NCBI GenBank assembly: GCA_050744165.1
Contig: JBOGGN010000274.1
Span: 1 to 32,986 of the forward strand
Reading direction: 5' to 3'
DNA: 32,986 nt
Origin: JBOGGN01 sp050744165
GTDB taxonomy: Bacteria; Actinomycetota; Acidimicrobiia; Acidimicrobiales; Palsa-688
Shown here: positions 14,921 through 22,159 of the stretch, in pieces
Numbering within the stretch: position 1 is the first letter of the stretch
Layout: every line of letters starts with the position of its first letter
Program-made: the position numbers and the translations under genes
Notes under the pieces: model-generated
Database searches by the model: none
Told to the model about the DNA's origin: nothing
The model's input: the letters and a program-made list of their open reading frames with translations, nothing else

Positions 14921-17062
14921 CTAGAACGGCGCCTGCAAGTCGCTGAAGCCGCCAAACGGGGCGCCCGGCGAGTTCTGGCCAGCCGTCAACACGCTCCCCG
15001 AGAGGCTGCGGACGAAGACCTGGATGGCGCCATTCCCGCCCACGCCAGTTGCCGGGTCAGAGCCAATAGCTGCGTCGTCGCCAAGGTCGAGCCAACCCCC
15101 GAAGCCGGCAGTCGGTCCGTTCTGCCAGGAGGTGAGCAGGCGGTTGTCGGTGGTGTGGGCGAAGACTTGTAGCCCGCCGTTGGACTCGGCGGCGGCAGCA
15201 GGAGTGCCGGCCAGGGCGGCCGGGACGCCGAGGTCGAGCCACCCACCGAAGGGTTGGCCGGGCCCTCGCTGCCAGCTCGTCAGCAGCCGCCCACCGGTCG
15301 CCGGGGTGAAGACGGACATGCCCCCAGTCCCGCTCAGCGCGGCGGCCGAGTCGGCGCTGAAGGCGCCATCAAGTCCGAGGTCCAGCCAGCCGCCAAACGG
15401 GGAGGTCGGTCCCGCCTGCCAGGAGGTGAGCAGGCGGTCGTCGGTGGTGTGGACGAAGACCTGAAGCCCGCCGTTGGGCTGGGCGGCGACGGCGGGGGTG
15501 CCGACCGACGTGGCGGGCAGACCCAGATCCAGCCAGCCGCCGAAAGGCTGCCCCGGCCCGCTCTGCCAGCTCGTCAGGAGCCGACCTCCAGTGGTGGCGG
15601 CCAAGATGGAGATGCCGCCATTGCCGCCACGGGCGGCGGCCGCGTCGGCGCTGAAGGCGCCATCGAGTCCGAGGTCCAGCCAGCCGCCAAACGGAGAGGT
15701 CGGTCCCGCCTGCCACGAGGTGAGCAGCCGGTTGTCGGTGGTGTGGACGAAGACCTGGAGCCCGCCGTTGGGCTGGGTGGCGACGGCTGGGGTGCCGACC
15801 GACGTGGCAGGCAGACCCAGGTCCAACCACCCGCCGAACGGCTGCCCCGACCCGCTCTGCCAGCTGGTCAGCAGGTGCCCCGAGCCGGTGGTGGCGAACG
15901 CTTCCAGCGAGCCGTCGCTTTTGCGGCCCACGGAAGGCGGCGGGGCCAGCGAGGAACCCTTGACCGCAAGGATCCGTGCGACCGACGCCGTGACCTGGCT
16001 CATGGACAACTGCCCCGCCGACACCGCCGACTGGAGGGCGGAGAGGGCGGCGGGGAACTCCGATGCGTTGGTGATCATCGCCATGTCCGCCCCGGCCTCG
16101 ATCGCGGCGACGGCGGCCTGCGGTCCACCGCGGCCGGTGGCGGATACGGCGCCGGCATCCAGGCTGTCGGTGAGAATCATTCCGGAGAACCCCAGCCCCC
16201 GCAGGTACTGGTAGGCAGAGGGGTTGATCGACGCCGGCGGGGGACCCCAATCGGGCACGGTGACGTTGCTCATCATGACCACCGGGGCGCCGGCCGCGAT
16301 TGCCTGGCGGAACGGGACGAGATCGTTACCTGCCAGTGCCGCCACGGTGGGGTCGGTTGCCGGGCCGGCGTCGGTGTCGGCGTTCGCGTGGCCGAGGCCG
16401 GGGAAGTGCTTGACCACCCCCACGATCCCGCCGGTTGATAGGCCGCGGAGGTACGCCAGCCCGTAGGTGGCGGCGGTGGACCCGGACTGGCTGAAGGAGC
16501 GCAACGCCTCGCTGTCCACGGGGTCGGTGCTGCTGGCGGTGTCGAGCACGGGCGCCAGATCCATGTTCAGTCCCAAGGCCCGCATCGAACCGGCCACCGT
16601 CTGCAGTTGTGACGTCACCGTGTCCGGCGACCATTGCGCCGCCATCTGGCGTGGCCAAGGGAGCGCCCCAACCAGCTGGCTGAGGCGGGCCACGCCGCCG
16701 CCCTCCTCGTCGGTGGATAGGAACGGGAGCACCGAGGCCTGGGCCCGCAGGCTCGCCAACTGGGCTGACAGGGTGGGGCCGGAGCCGGCTGGCGGGTCCC
16801 CGAAAAACACGAGTCCCCCCGCCCCCATGCTCACGACCGAGGCGGAGGCCGGGGGGTTGGCGAAGTCGGCCCCCACCATGAGCAACTGGGCCAGCAACTG
16901 CTGCTCCGACCACCCCGCTGGGAAAATGGCCGCGGCCACGTTCGCCGGAGCCCCCTGTGCCGGGGCGGGGAGGGTCAAGGTCGCCACTGCGCCGGCGGCC
17001 ACCAGCACCAGCGCGGTCGTGATCGAGGCCAATCGACACCTCGTGGATACTCGTCCCGCCAT
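14921..17062 (-). CDS. Secreted GH3 glycosidase with C-terminal seven-repeat propeller
   Basis: A 713-residue exported enzyme. The ATG at 17062 follows GAGGAGG. Residues 1-38 form a signal peptide ending near APAQGAPA. Residues about 50-370 are glycoside hydrolase family 3, subgroup of beta-N-acetylhexosaminidases: STDEEGGGVARL at 116-127, LNMDLAPVLD at 165-174, KHFPGLGHANADTD at 218-231 and the nucleophile region ILTDSLDAGA with Asp299. The His of the NagZ Asp-His dyad is absent, as in many secreted actinobacterial relatives. From 380 to the end there are seven repeats of about 48 residues with the core LLTSWQxGPxxPFGGWLDLG, alternating two subtypes; this suggests a seven-bladed lectin-like beta-propeller. 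Probable role: hydrolysis of N-acetylglucosamine-type glycans (peptidoglycan or chitin-like), targeted by the propeller. Confidence 0.85.
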   Translation of the reverse strand: MAGRVSTRCRLASITTALVLVAAGAVATLTLPAPAQGAPANVAAAIFPAGWSEQQLLAQLLMVGADFANPPASASVVSMGAGGLVFFGDPPAGSGPTLSAQLASLRAQASVLPFLSTDEEGGGVARLSQLVGALPWPRQMAAQWSPDTVTSQLQTVAGSMRALGLNMDLAPVLDTASSTDPVDSEALRSFSQSGSTAATYGLAYLRGLSTGGIVGVVKHFPGLGHANADTDAGPATDPTVAALAGNDLVPFRQAIAAGAPVVMMSNVTVPDWGPPPASINPSAYQYLRGLGFSGMILTDSLDAGAVSATGRGGPQAAVAAIEAGADMAMITNASEFPAALSALQSAVSAGQLSMSQVTASVARILAVKGSSLAPPPSVGRKSDGSLEAFATTGSGHLLTSWQSGSGQPFGGWLDLGLPATSVGTPAVATQPNGGLQVFVHTTDNRLLTSWQAGPTSPFGGWLDLGLDGAFSADAAAARGGNGGISILAATTGGRLLTSWQSGPGQPFGGWLDLGLPATSVGTPAVAAQPNGGLQVFVHTTDDRLLTSWQAGPTSPFGGWLDLGLDGAFSADSAAALSGTGGMSVFTPATGGRLLTSWQRGPGQPFGGWLDLGVPAALAGTPAAAAESNGGLQVFAHTTDNRLLTSWQNGPTAGFGGWLDLGDDAAIGSDPATGVGGNGAIQVFVRSLSGSVLTAGQNSPGAPFGGFSDLQAPF

Positions 17063-17163
17063 CGGAGTTCCTCCTCGCGGGCGAGTTAGATCTCGGCTGA
17101 CACCGCGCCCTGGGCACCAGTCTGACGTTCCTCAGCGCCGGTAGCCACGAAGCGTGGTCTCTC

Positions 17164-17820
17164 TCAGCGGTCAAACGCCCAGGCCACCATCAGCGGGAAC
17201 TCCTCTCCCCAGAACTGGCCGCCGTGAGCTCCGTCCCGTTCCGTGATGACGACGTCGGCGCCCGCCATGTGCAGCGCATCTGCCCACCGCGTCGCGTTCT
17301 GGAGGAAGAACTGCTCCTGGGTGCCGGCGACGAGGTAGGCGCGCGGCAGCGAAGTCGGCATCACCGCGGGCGGCTTGTAGCCACCGCCCGGCGACGCCGA
17401 GAAGACTGCGCCGTAGGTATCGGGATGGCGAAGCCCAATGGCGAGCGCCAGTTCGCCTCCGAGCGAGGCGCCCCACACCGCGCTGCGCTCGGCAGGCAGC
17501 GCGACGCCAAAGCGCGTCCGCGCCCATCGGAGGACATCGTCGACGAAGAAGCGCTCGTGCGCTGCGAACCGGCTCTCATCGAGACCGAATACGAACTCCT
17601 TGAGCCGCCCGTCATCATCTGACAATCCATGGACGCCGACGACCATGGTGGACCGCGCCTTCGCCGCGTCGAGGGCTTCGGCCAGCCGCGAGATGTGCCA
17701 CCCACCGTCAGCGGCGTACACAACCGCATCGGCCGGGTCCGGCGGCAGGTATACCGTGACCTGGCGGCCGCCGTCGTAGTCGAACGTTTCGGTGATCAAC
17801 TGTCCCGCAGCGGGCGACAT
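17164..17820 (-). CDS. Esterase of the enterochelin-esterase-like alpha/beta hydrolase family
   Basis: A 218-residue protein starting at ATG 17820, chosen over an upstream start because AAGGAGG lies eight bases before it. It belongs to the esterase-D/Fes-like alpha/beta hydrolases: VTVYLPPDP near 21-29, the oxyanion/lid region VVGVHGLSDDDGR, the nucleophile elbow WGASLGGE with Ser119, and the catalytic His in RDGAHGGQFW at 199. There is no signal peptide, so it is likely cytoplasmic. It is somewhat shorter than enterochelin esterases because the N-terminal carbohydrate-binding-like domain is absent. Substrate unknown. The YjbR-like gene ends about 60 bases upstream on the same strand. Confidence 0.8.
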   Translation of the reverse strand: MSPAAGQLITETFDYDGGRQVTVYLPPDPADAVVYAADGGWHISRLAEALDAAKARSTMVVGVHGLSDDDGRLKEFVFGLDESRFAAHERFFVDDVLRWARTRFGVALPAERSAVWGASLGGELALAIGLRHPDTYGAVFSASPGGGYKPPAVMPTSLPRAYLVAGTQEQFFLQNATRWADALHMAGADVVITERDGAHGGQFWGEEFPLMVAWAFDR

Positions 17821-17877
17821 TGGCCTGCCTCCTTGCAAATCGGAGCGGCGGACCGGTTGGAAATGTCGAGGGGCGCG

Positions 17878-18165
17878 TCATTCGCTGCCGATCCGGCGGT
17901 CCGGGGAATCGAGTTGGGCGGCGAGCTTTTTGGGCGCCGTTTGCCGGTAGCTGTCGGTCACCAGCTCCGCGATCTCATCCCAGTCCGTCGTGGCCTCGAT
18001 CACGATGGCGATGCGACCGAGGCGAACGTCCCACCGCCCGCGGGAGAAGAAGGGATGCCCTATGGCCATTAGGTCCTCGCGCTCGTCGGGATCGGGTCGC
18101 AGGACCACCATCGTCGCGGGCTGACCTCGGGGGTCGATCACCGTTGCCACCTGGGCAAAGATCAT
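17878..18165 (-). CDS. MmcQ/YjbR-like protein, possibly starting further upstream
   Basis: The 95 residues from ATG 18165 carry the C-terminal two thirds of the MmcQ/YjbR family: VVLRPDPDEREDLM, HPFFSRGRWDVRLGR and the signature tail DWDEIAELVTDSYRQTAPKKL. Members are usually 115-130 residues and begin with a helix like LANVAQVALE. That helix is present in the same open frame upstream, at about 18245-18276, but the frame up to the stop at 18325-18327 holds no ATG, GTG or TTG. Either a CTG near 18276 is used, or the start has been lost or frameshifted. The family is proposed to bind DNA by its fold, but its function is not established. The esterase gene follows closely on the same strand. Confidence 0.6.
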   Translation of the reverse strand: MIFAQVATVIDPRGQPATMVVLRPDPDEREDLMAIGHPFFSRGRWDVRLGRIAIVIEATTDWDEIAELVTDSYRQTAPKKLAAQLDSPDRRIGSE

Positions 18166-18474
18166 TCGCCGGACGAGGAAGTAGCAACCGAGGGGATTGT
18201 CGGACCGATCGACATCGGGGAGCGGCGCAACAATCGCCTGCGTCCGCTCAAGGGCAACCTGAGCGACGTTGGCCAGGCCCCGACCATACCCATCGGAGGC
18301 GAGTGCTTCCCAGAGGCAATGTGTTCAACGCCCGTACTTTTGAGCCCATTGGGACCTCGTGCTGGTGGTCCTAAAGACTGGTAAGCCCTTTGGTGACCCT
18401 CCAGCCGGCAATTTTTGGCCTATGCGCGCCATCCGATGCCGATTGTCGCCGTCAGACGAATCGTGGACGTCGGG

Positions 18475-19038
18475 TTAGTCCGAACCGCCAGCGAAGCTGA
18501 CATCGGGGGTGTTGCGGGTCCCGCCGTGGCGGCCCGGCGCGCTCTGCTCCTGCCAGTAGAGGTTGGTGTGGGCGATGACCTGGTCGGGAGGCGGTGCGCC
18601 ATATGCGGCGAGATCTTCGGTCGTGTGGGCGTCGCCTACCAGCGTGACGTCGTAGCCACGCACGAAGGCACCATGGATGGTCGAACGAACGCACGCGTCG
18701 GTCTGAGCGCCGGTGACGACGAGATGGCCGATGGCCCGCGCACCAAGGACCGCTTCGAGCTCGGTGGCCTCGAAGGAGTCGCCGTAGTTCTTTTGCACCA
18801 AAGGCTCTGAGTCCCGGAGGTCGAGCTCGGGGATGTACTCCCAGTCCTTGCTGCCCTTTTGCAGCCCCTCGTCGGCGTGCTGGACCCAGACGACGAGCAC
18901 GCCTTCGGCTCGGGCCTTGCCGACCAGTGTGCTGATGTTGGCGACGACACGATCGCGGTCGTGTGCGTTGGCCATCACTCCGTTCTGAACGTCGATGACC
19001 AAGAGGGCCGTGTTGGGCCGTCCGGGAAGGGTCGTCAC
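18475..19038 (-). CDS. Isochorismatase-type cysteine hydrolase
   Basis: A 187-residue protein from the GTG at 19038, chosen because the family starts just before the first strand (TALLVIDVQNGV); the frame continues upstream to 19146 with poor sequence. The catalytic triad of cysteine hydrolases is complete: Asp16 in VIDVQ, Lys83 in VQKNYGDSF and Cys116 in TGAQTDACVRST, with the cis-peptide region GAQTDA before the Cys. Related enzymes hydrolyse isochorismate, nicotinamide or carbamoyl compounds, and sequence alone does not separate these. The C-terminal segment with HTNLYWQEQ is typical of the small hydrolase branch. No metabolic operon surrounds it. Confidence 0.85.
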   Translation of the reverse strand: MTTLPGRPNTALLVIDVQNGVMANAHDRDRVVANISTLVGKARAEGVLVVWVQHADEGLQKGSKDWEYIPELDLRDSEPLVQKNYGDSFEATELEAVLGARAIGHLVVTGAQTDACVRSTIHGAFVRGYDVTLVGDAHTTEDLAAYGAPPPDQVIAHTNLYWQEQSAPGRHGGTRNTPDVSFAGGSD

Positions 19039-19173
19039 GAGACCCAGCGTAGGTGACAACCCGCAGGACATCGTTCCGGTGGGAACTGCAGGACATTGCA
19101 GATGAGGAGGCGGCCGGCGACGAGTGGGGCCCAGAGCCGTCGGCAAAGGGGCCCGGGCGGATGGGCCGGCTGT

Positions 19174-19356
19174 TCAGGACGAGTGCCGCATAGCCCGGGA
19201 GGAGCACCGAGCCGAGGAGCAATGCTTCAAACACCCACCATCCCTTGCTCCTCCAGTGCCGTGGCTGATGATCAGCGCGACCGCAACCAACACGGCATCG
19301 ACGAAGAAGACAAGGGCCCACCGCCAGATGGGTGGCACTGGTCTCCGATCAGGCAT
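19174..19356 (-). pseudogene. Small membrane protein, frameshifted
   Basis: A 60-codon frame from ATG 19356 has a clear membrane helix (WRWALVFFVDAVLVAVALII, residues about 11-30) and then turns into Cys/Ser-rich sequence. In another minus frame, immediately downstream (about 19130-19245), a second convincing helix appears (WWVFEALLLGSVLLPGYAAL) with GC-rich third positions. Together they would make a two-helix membrane protein of about 80-90 residues interrupted by one frame change. No family recognised. Decay and sequencing error are both possible. Confidence 0.35.
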
Positions 19357-19470
19357 CGTGCTGTCTCTCCCGGCACAGCCACCGCTGGCGTGTCGGACCG
19401 AACGGAGAGCAGTCGGGGGGAAGGCCCAACGTAGGCCTCGTTGGCGACCACCGCAGGCGACTCCTGCGGC

Positions 19471-20331
19471 CTACTGGTCCTTGTCGCCGAGCGCGGGCAT
19501 CGTGCCGTCGGCGAAATGAAGTGTCCGCTGCGGGAACGGCATGGCAATCCCAACGTCGTCCAGCGCCTGCTTGGCGGCCACGGCCACGTCGTTGCGCACC
19601 CGCCACAAGGTGGCGATGTCCGGGGCGTGCCAGAACCGCAGGTCCAGCTCGATTGTGGACTCGTTGAATCCCTTGACCCAGACCTCCGGCGGGGGGTGTT
19701 CGTGGACCCCGGAGACGGATTCCAAGGCCGCCAGCAGCACCTTGCGGGCCTGCTCCAGGTCGCTGTTGTAGCCCACCCCGACGGCCAGGGTGGTGCGCCG
19801 CCGACCGTGCACGGTGTGGTTGACGATGGGACGGTTGAGCACCTCGGTGCAGGGGACCATGACTCGCTCGCCGTCGAAGGTGCGCAGCACCACGGTGCGG
19901 AAGTTGACGTCTTCGACCGTGCCCTCAGAGGTGCCCGTCAGGATCTGGTCGCCCCGACGAAACGGCCGCCGGACCTGGAGGATGATGCTGCCGAGAAAGT
20001 TGGCCAGGATGGCCTGGGCGGCGAACGCCAGTGCCAGCCCGCCGATGCCGAGGGCGCCGACCAGCGGGCCCAGCCGGACGCCAATGATCGACAGGCCCCA
20101 GATGATCCCCACCGCGGCCACAACAGAACCGATCACTCGGCTCACGCCTTGAGCCGTCACCCGCTCGCTGTCGCCTCGGTGCATCATCCGCAGCAGCACC
20201 GACTTGAGGACCCAGCCGACAACGATCGCGCCTACGACGACGACGCCTGCGGTGACCCAGTCCCTGAGGCTGAGCCCCCGAGCCACGACCGGCTGGGCCC
20301 CAGCCGCGGCCCCAGCCGACAACATCGTCAT
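19471..20331 (-). CDS. Small-conductance mechanosensitive channel (MscS family)
   Basis: A 286-residue membrane protein from ATG 20331, preceded by AGGA at nine bases. Two membrane helices are visible (about 24-46 and 65-90), then the pore-lining TM3 equivalent ALGIGGLALAFAAQAILANFLGSII near 93-117, whose Gly/Ala pattern is the MscS signature. The beta domain follows (FRRGDQILTGTSEGTVEDVNFRTVVLRTFDGERVMVPC), and then the alpha-beta cytoplasmic domain with LDLRFW. Role: release of solutes on osmotic downshock through the cytoplasmic membrane. The length is that of the minimal MscS core. A broken VOC gene lies directly upstream on the same strand. Confidence 0.92.
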   Translation of the reverse strand: MTMLSAGAAAGAQPVVARGLSLRDWVTAGVVVVGAIVVGWVLKSVLLRMMHRGDSERVTAQGVSRVIGSVVAAVGIIWGLSIIGVRLGPLVGALGIGGLALAFAAQAILANFLGSIILQVRRPFRRGDQILTGTSEGTVEDVNFRTVVLRTFDGERVMVPCTEVLNRPIVNHTVHGRRRTTLAVGVGYNSDLEQARKVLLAALESVSGVHEHPPPEVWVKGFNESTIELDLRFWHAPDIATLWRVRNDVAVAAKQALDDVGIAMPFPQRTLHFADGTMPALGDKDQ

Positions 20332-20341
20332 CCGACGAGTC

Positions 20342-20530
20342 CTACCCCATCTCCGGTGGCCGGCATGCCTGGAGCGGCAGGCCTCCTCTCGGGCGGGTCA
20401 CCGGTCTGGGGATGGCCTGGCACGCCCAGCCGTTGCCGTCGGGATCCTAGAAGAAGACGAACTGTCCCCACGGGAACACCTGAGCGTCGCTCACCTCGAC
20501 GCCGCGCTGGGCGAGCGCCTGATGGCAGGA
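20342..20530 (-). pseudogene. VOC (glyoxalase/bleomycin-resistance) family remnant
   Basis: The minus strand encodes HQALAQRGVEVSDAQVFPWG and QFVFF, then a TAG at 20449-20447, then DPDGNGWACQAIP. This is the C-terminal half of a vicinal-oxygen-chelate protein, where an intact gene would read FVFFsDPDGNGW; the stop replaces the residue before DPDGN. The frame closes at 20344-20342. The expected N-terminal half is not found in this frame, so the gene is truncated as well as interrupted. A sequencing error could explain the stop but not the missing half. Confidence 0.55.
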
Positions 20531-20589
20531 CCCTCGGCGTCGCCGTCGAAGCGCTTCCCCCGGTACATCCACAGGTCCCGGACGGCGAC

Positions 20590-20912
20590 ATGGAGGTGGC
20601 GCTGACCGACATCAACGACTACCTCGACTATCTCAGGTGGACGGGCTCCGCGACCTCACCGGCGCGTTTGACGCTGGCGCAAGCTTTGGTCAGCCTCCGC
20701 CGTCTCGGCCGAGAGTGCCGTCCGGAGGTGTTCGATCTGTATGCCGAGCACGCCGACCAGCTGGCAACGGGAGATTGCCTCCCCTGCCCTCCGGCGACGA
20801 CCGCGACCGCACCGTCGAGGAGGCGGTCGTCGGGACCGTGGTCTTCGAGGCGGCGCTGACAGCCCTGCGGCGCCTCGCCGAGGCGCACCACTCCGCCCTC
20901 CGATTCGGCTGA
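20590..20912 (+). pseudogene. Possible frameshifted small gene
   Basis: From ATG 20590 a + frame reads EVALTDINDYLDYLR, then LTLAQALVSLRRLGRECRPE and VFDLYAEHADQLATGDCLP with GC-rich third positions. Near 20780-20800 the coding signal moves to the next frame, which gives DDRDRTVEEAVVGTVVFEAA and a regular helix ending at TGA 20910-20912. The joined product would be about 107 residues. I do not recognise a family. The 5' part overlaps the antisense region of the VOC remnant, so the start is doubtful. Confidence 0.3.
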
Positions 20913-21094
20913 AAGCATCCGCACCCGAGATCGCCACCGGCCCACCCGCGGCCAAGACGGCAGATCCTGGCGAGCCCCGCCCGCGAGGCTCGGTCTCCCC
21001 CGAGCGACGGAGGCCGTTAGAGGGCGAGGATTTTTCCCACCCCGAGCACGACCGAGGTGAGGATGGTGAGAGGCCGCGAATCAAGGAGGTCGAT

Positions 21095-21709
21095 GTGAGC
21101 AGAATCGTGGTGATGAACCAGGTGACACTGGACGGCGTGATGCAGGCGCCGGGTCGGGTCGAGGACACCCGTGACGGCTTCGGTCACAGCGGCTGGGCGG
21201 AGCGCTCGGGGACGCCGGCGGAGGCGGCGGGCGCGTTGCAGGAGGCGATGGGCGAGCGGATGGTCGCCGGGGGCGGCTTAGCGGGATGGCTGTTCGGGCG
21301 GCGCACCTACGAGGACCTGCTGGGCTACTGGAACCAGCAGCCCGACAGCCCGTTCACCCCGGCGCTCAACAACACGCCCAAGTATGTGGCCTCGACGACC
21401 CTGGCCGAGCCGCTGGCCTGGCCCCAGTCGACGCTGCTGCACGGCGACGTGGCCGGCGCCGTGGGGGCGCTCAAGGCGCGCACCAACGGGGTGTTGGCGG
21501 TCATGGGCAGCGGCCAGCTGATCGAGGCGTTGGCGGCCGCCGACTTGATCGACGAGTACCTGCTCATGATCCACCCGCTGGTGCTGGGCGAGGGGCGGCG
21601 GCTGTTCCCGGCCAAGGTGGAGGCCTCGCTGCGCCTGGTGGGCGGCGTCACGGTGGCGGGGGGCGTGATCATCGCTGCCTACGAGCGCACCTCCAACCAC
21701 AGGGGATGA
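21095..21709 (+). CDS. Dihydrofolate-reductase-like (RibD C-terminal domain) protein
   Basis: A 204-residue cytoplasmic protein. The GTG at 21095 follows AAGGAGG by five bases; the open frame continues far upstream but without protein-like sequence. It has the RibD-C/DHFR fold: VVMNQVTLDGVMQAPGR at the start, FGRRTYEDLLGYW near 68-80, KYVASTTLAEPL, NGVLAVMGSGQLIEALAAAD with the glycine-rich nucleotide loop, and DEYLLMIHPLVLGEGRRLF near the end. Members probably bind NADPH; few have a proven substrate. Two more members occur at 29361 and 29555. It converges on the immunity candidate with 36 bases between them. Confidence 0.85.
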   Translation: MSRIVVMNQVTLDGVMQAPGRVEDTRDGFGHSGWAERSGTPAEAAGALQEAMGERMVAGGGLAGWLFGRRTYEDLLGYWNQQPDSPFTPALNNTPKYVASTTLAEPLAWPQSTLLHGDVAGAVGALKARTNGVLAVMGSGQLIEALAAADLIDEYLLMIHPLVLGEGRRLFPAKVEASLRLVGGVTVAGGVIIAAYERTSNHRG

Positions 21710-21745
21710 CGATCTCTCAGCCCGACGGCGACCCGTGCCGGGTGG

Positions 21746-22159
21746 CTACGTGTTTCCGCCGACCTCGTTCATGACGCCCTGCAACCGGTCCACAGTCGAC
21801 CGCAACCAGTCCGCCGGGTCCTGCCCGTCGAGCAGCACCCAGCCGTCGTCGCGCAACAAGTCGCCAAGATTTGCGGGCGGCGCCGAAACGACCTCCCGGA
21901 GGCAGTTCAGCACGTCCTCGGCGTACCAGCGCCCGGAGCCGACCTGCCGGCGCCACAAGAGCAGCGCCTCCTCAGGCGTGTTGTCCTGCCAGAACCGCTG
22001 CAAGAACGCACGCAGCATGGCGATCGGATCGGCGCGGTTGTGCGCCGATCGTGCCGCCAAGTCGTAGAGATCATCGCCCGCGCCGTCGTCGTCCTCGTCT
22101 TCGTCCGAGCGGTCGGACGGGTCGGAGCGGTCGGAGGGGTCGGAGGGGTCGAAGGTCAT
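21746..22159 (-). CDS. Putative immunity protein for the RNase-like toxin
   Basis: A 137-residue acidic protein. ATG 22159 overlaps the stop of the large upstream gene as ATGA, which points to translational coupling and a fixed ratio; an upstream in-frame ATG at 22171 is less likely. The first 25 residues are Asp/Ser/Pro-rich repeats (DPSDPSDRSD, then EDEDDD). The body is predicted helical, with LRAFLQRFWQDNTPEEALLLW and a later DLLRDDGWVLLD, which resembles the small helical CdiI-type immunity proteins found next to CdiA RNase A-like toxins. That resemblance is from memory of the family, not from a search. It carries no signal peptide, as expected for a protein neutralising a cytoplasmic RNase. 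Alternatives: a dedicated chaperone for the cargo, or an unrelated coupled gene. Confidence 0.6.
   Translation of the reverse strand: MTFDPSDPSDRSDPSDRSDEDEDDDGAGDDLYDLAARSAHNRADPIAMLRAFLQRFWQDNTPEEALLLWRRQVGSGRWYAEDVLNCLREVVSAPPANLGDLLRDDGWVLLDGQDPADWLRSTVDRLQGVMNEVGGNT

Noticed and set aside
19441..20859. 472-codon + frame across the MscS gene
   Set aside because: Antisense shadow of MscS. Only the last part (20590 onward) has independent coding character.
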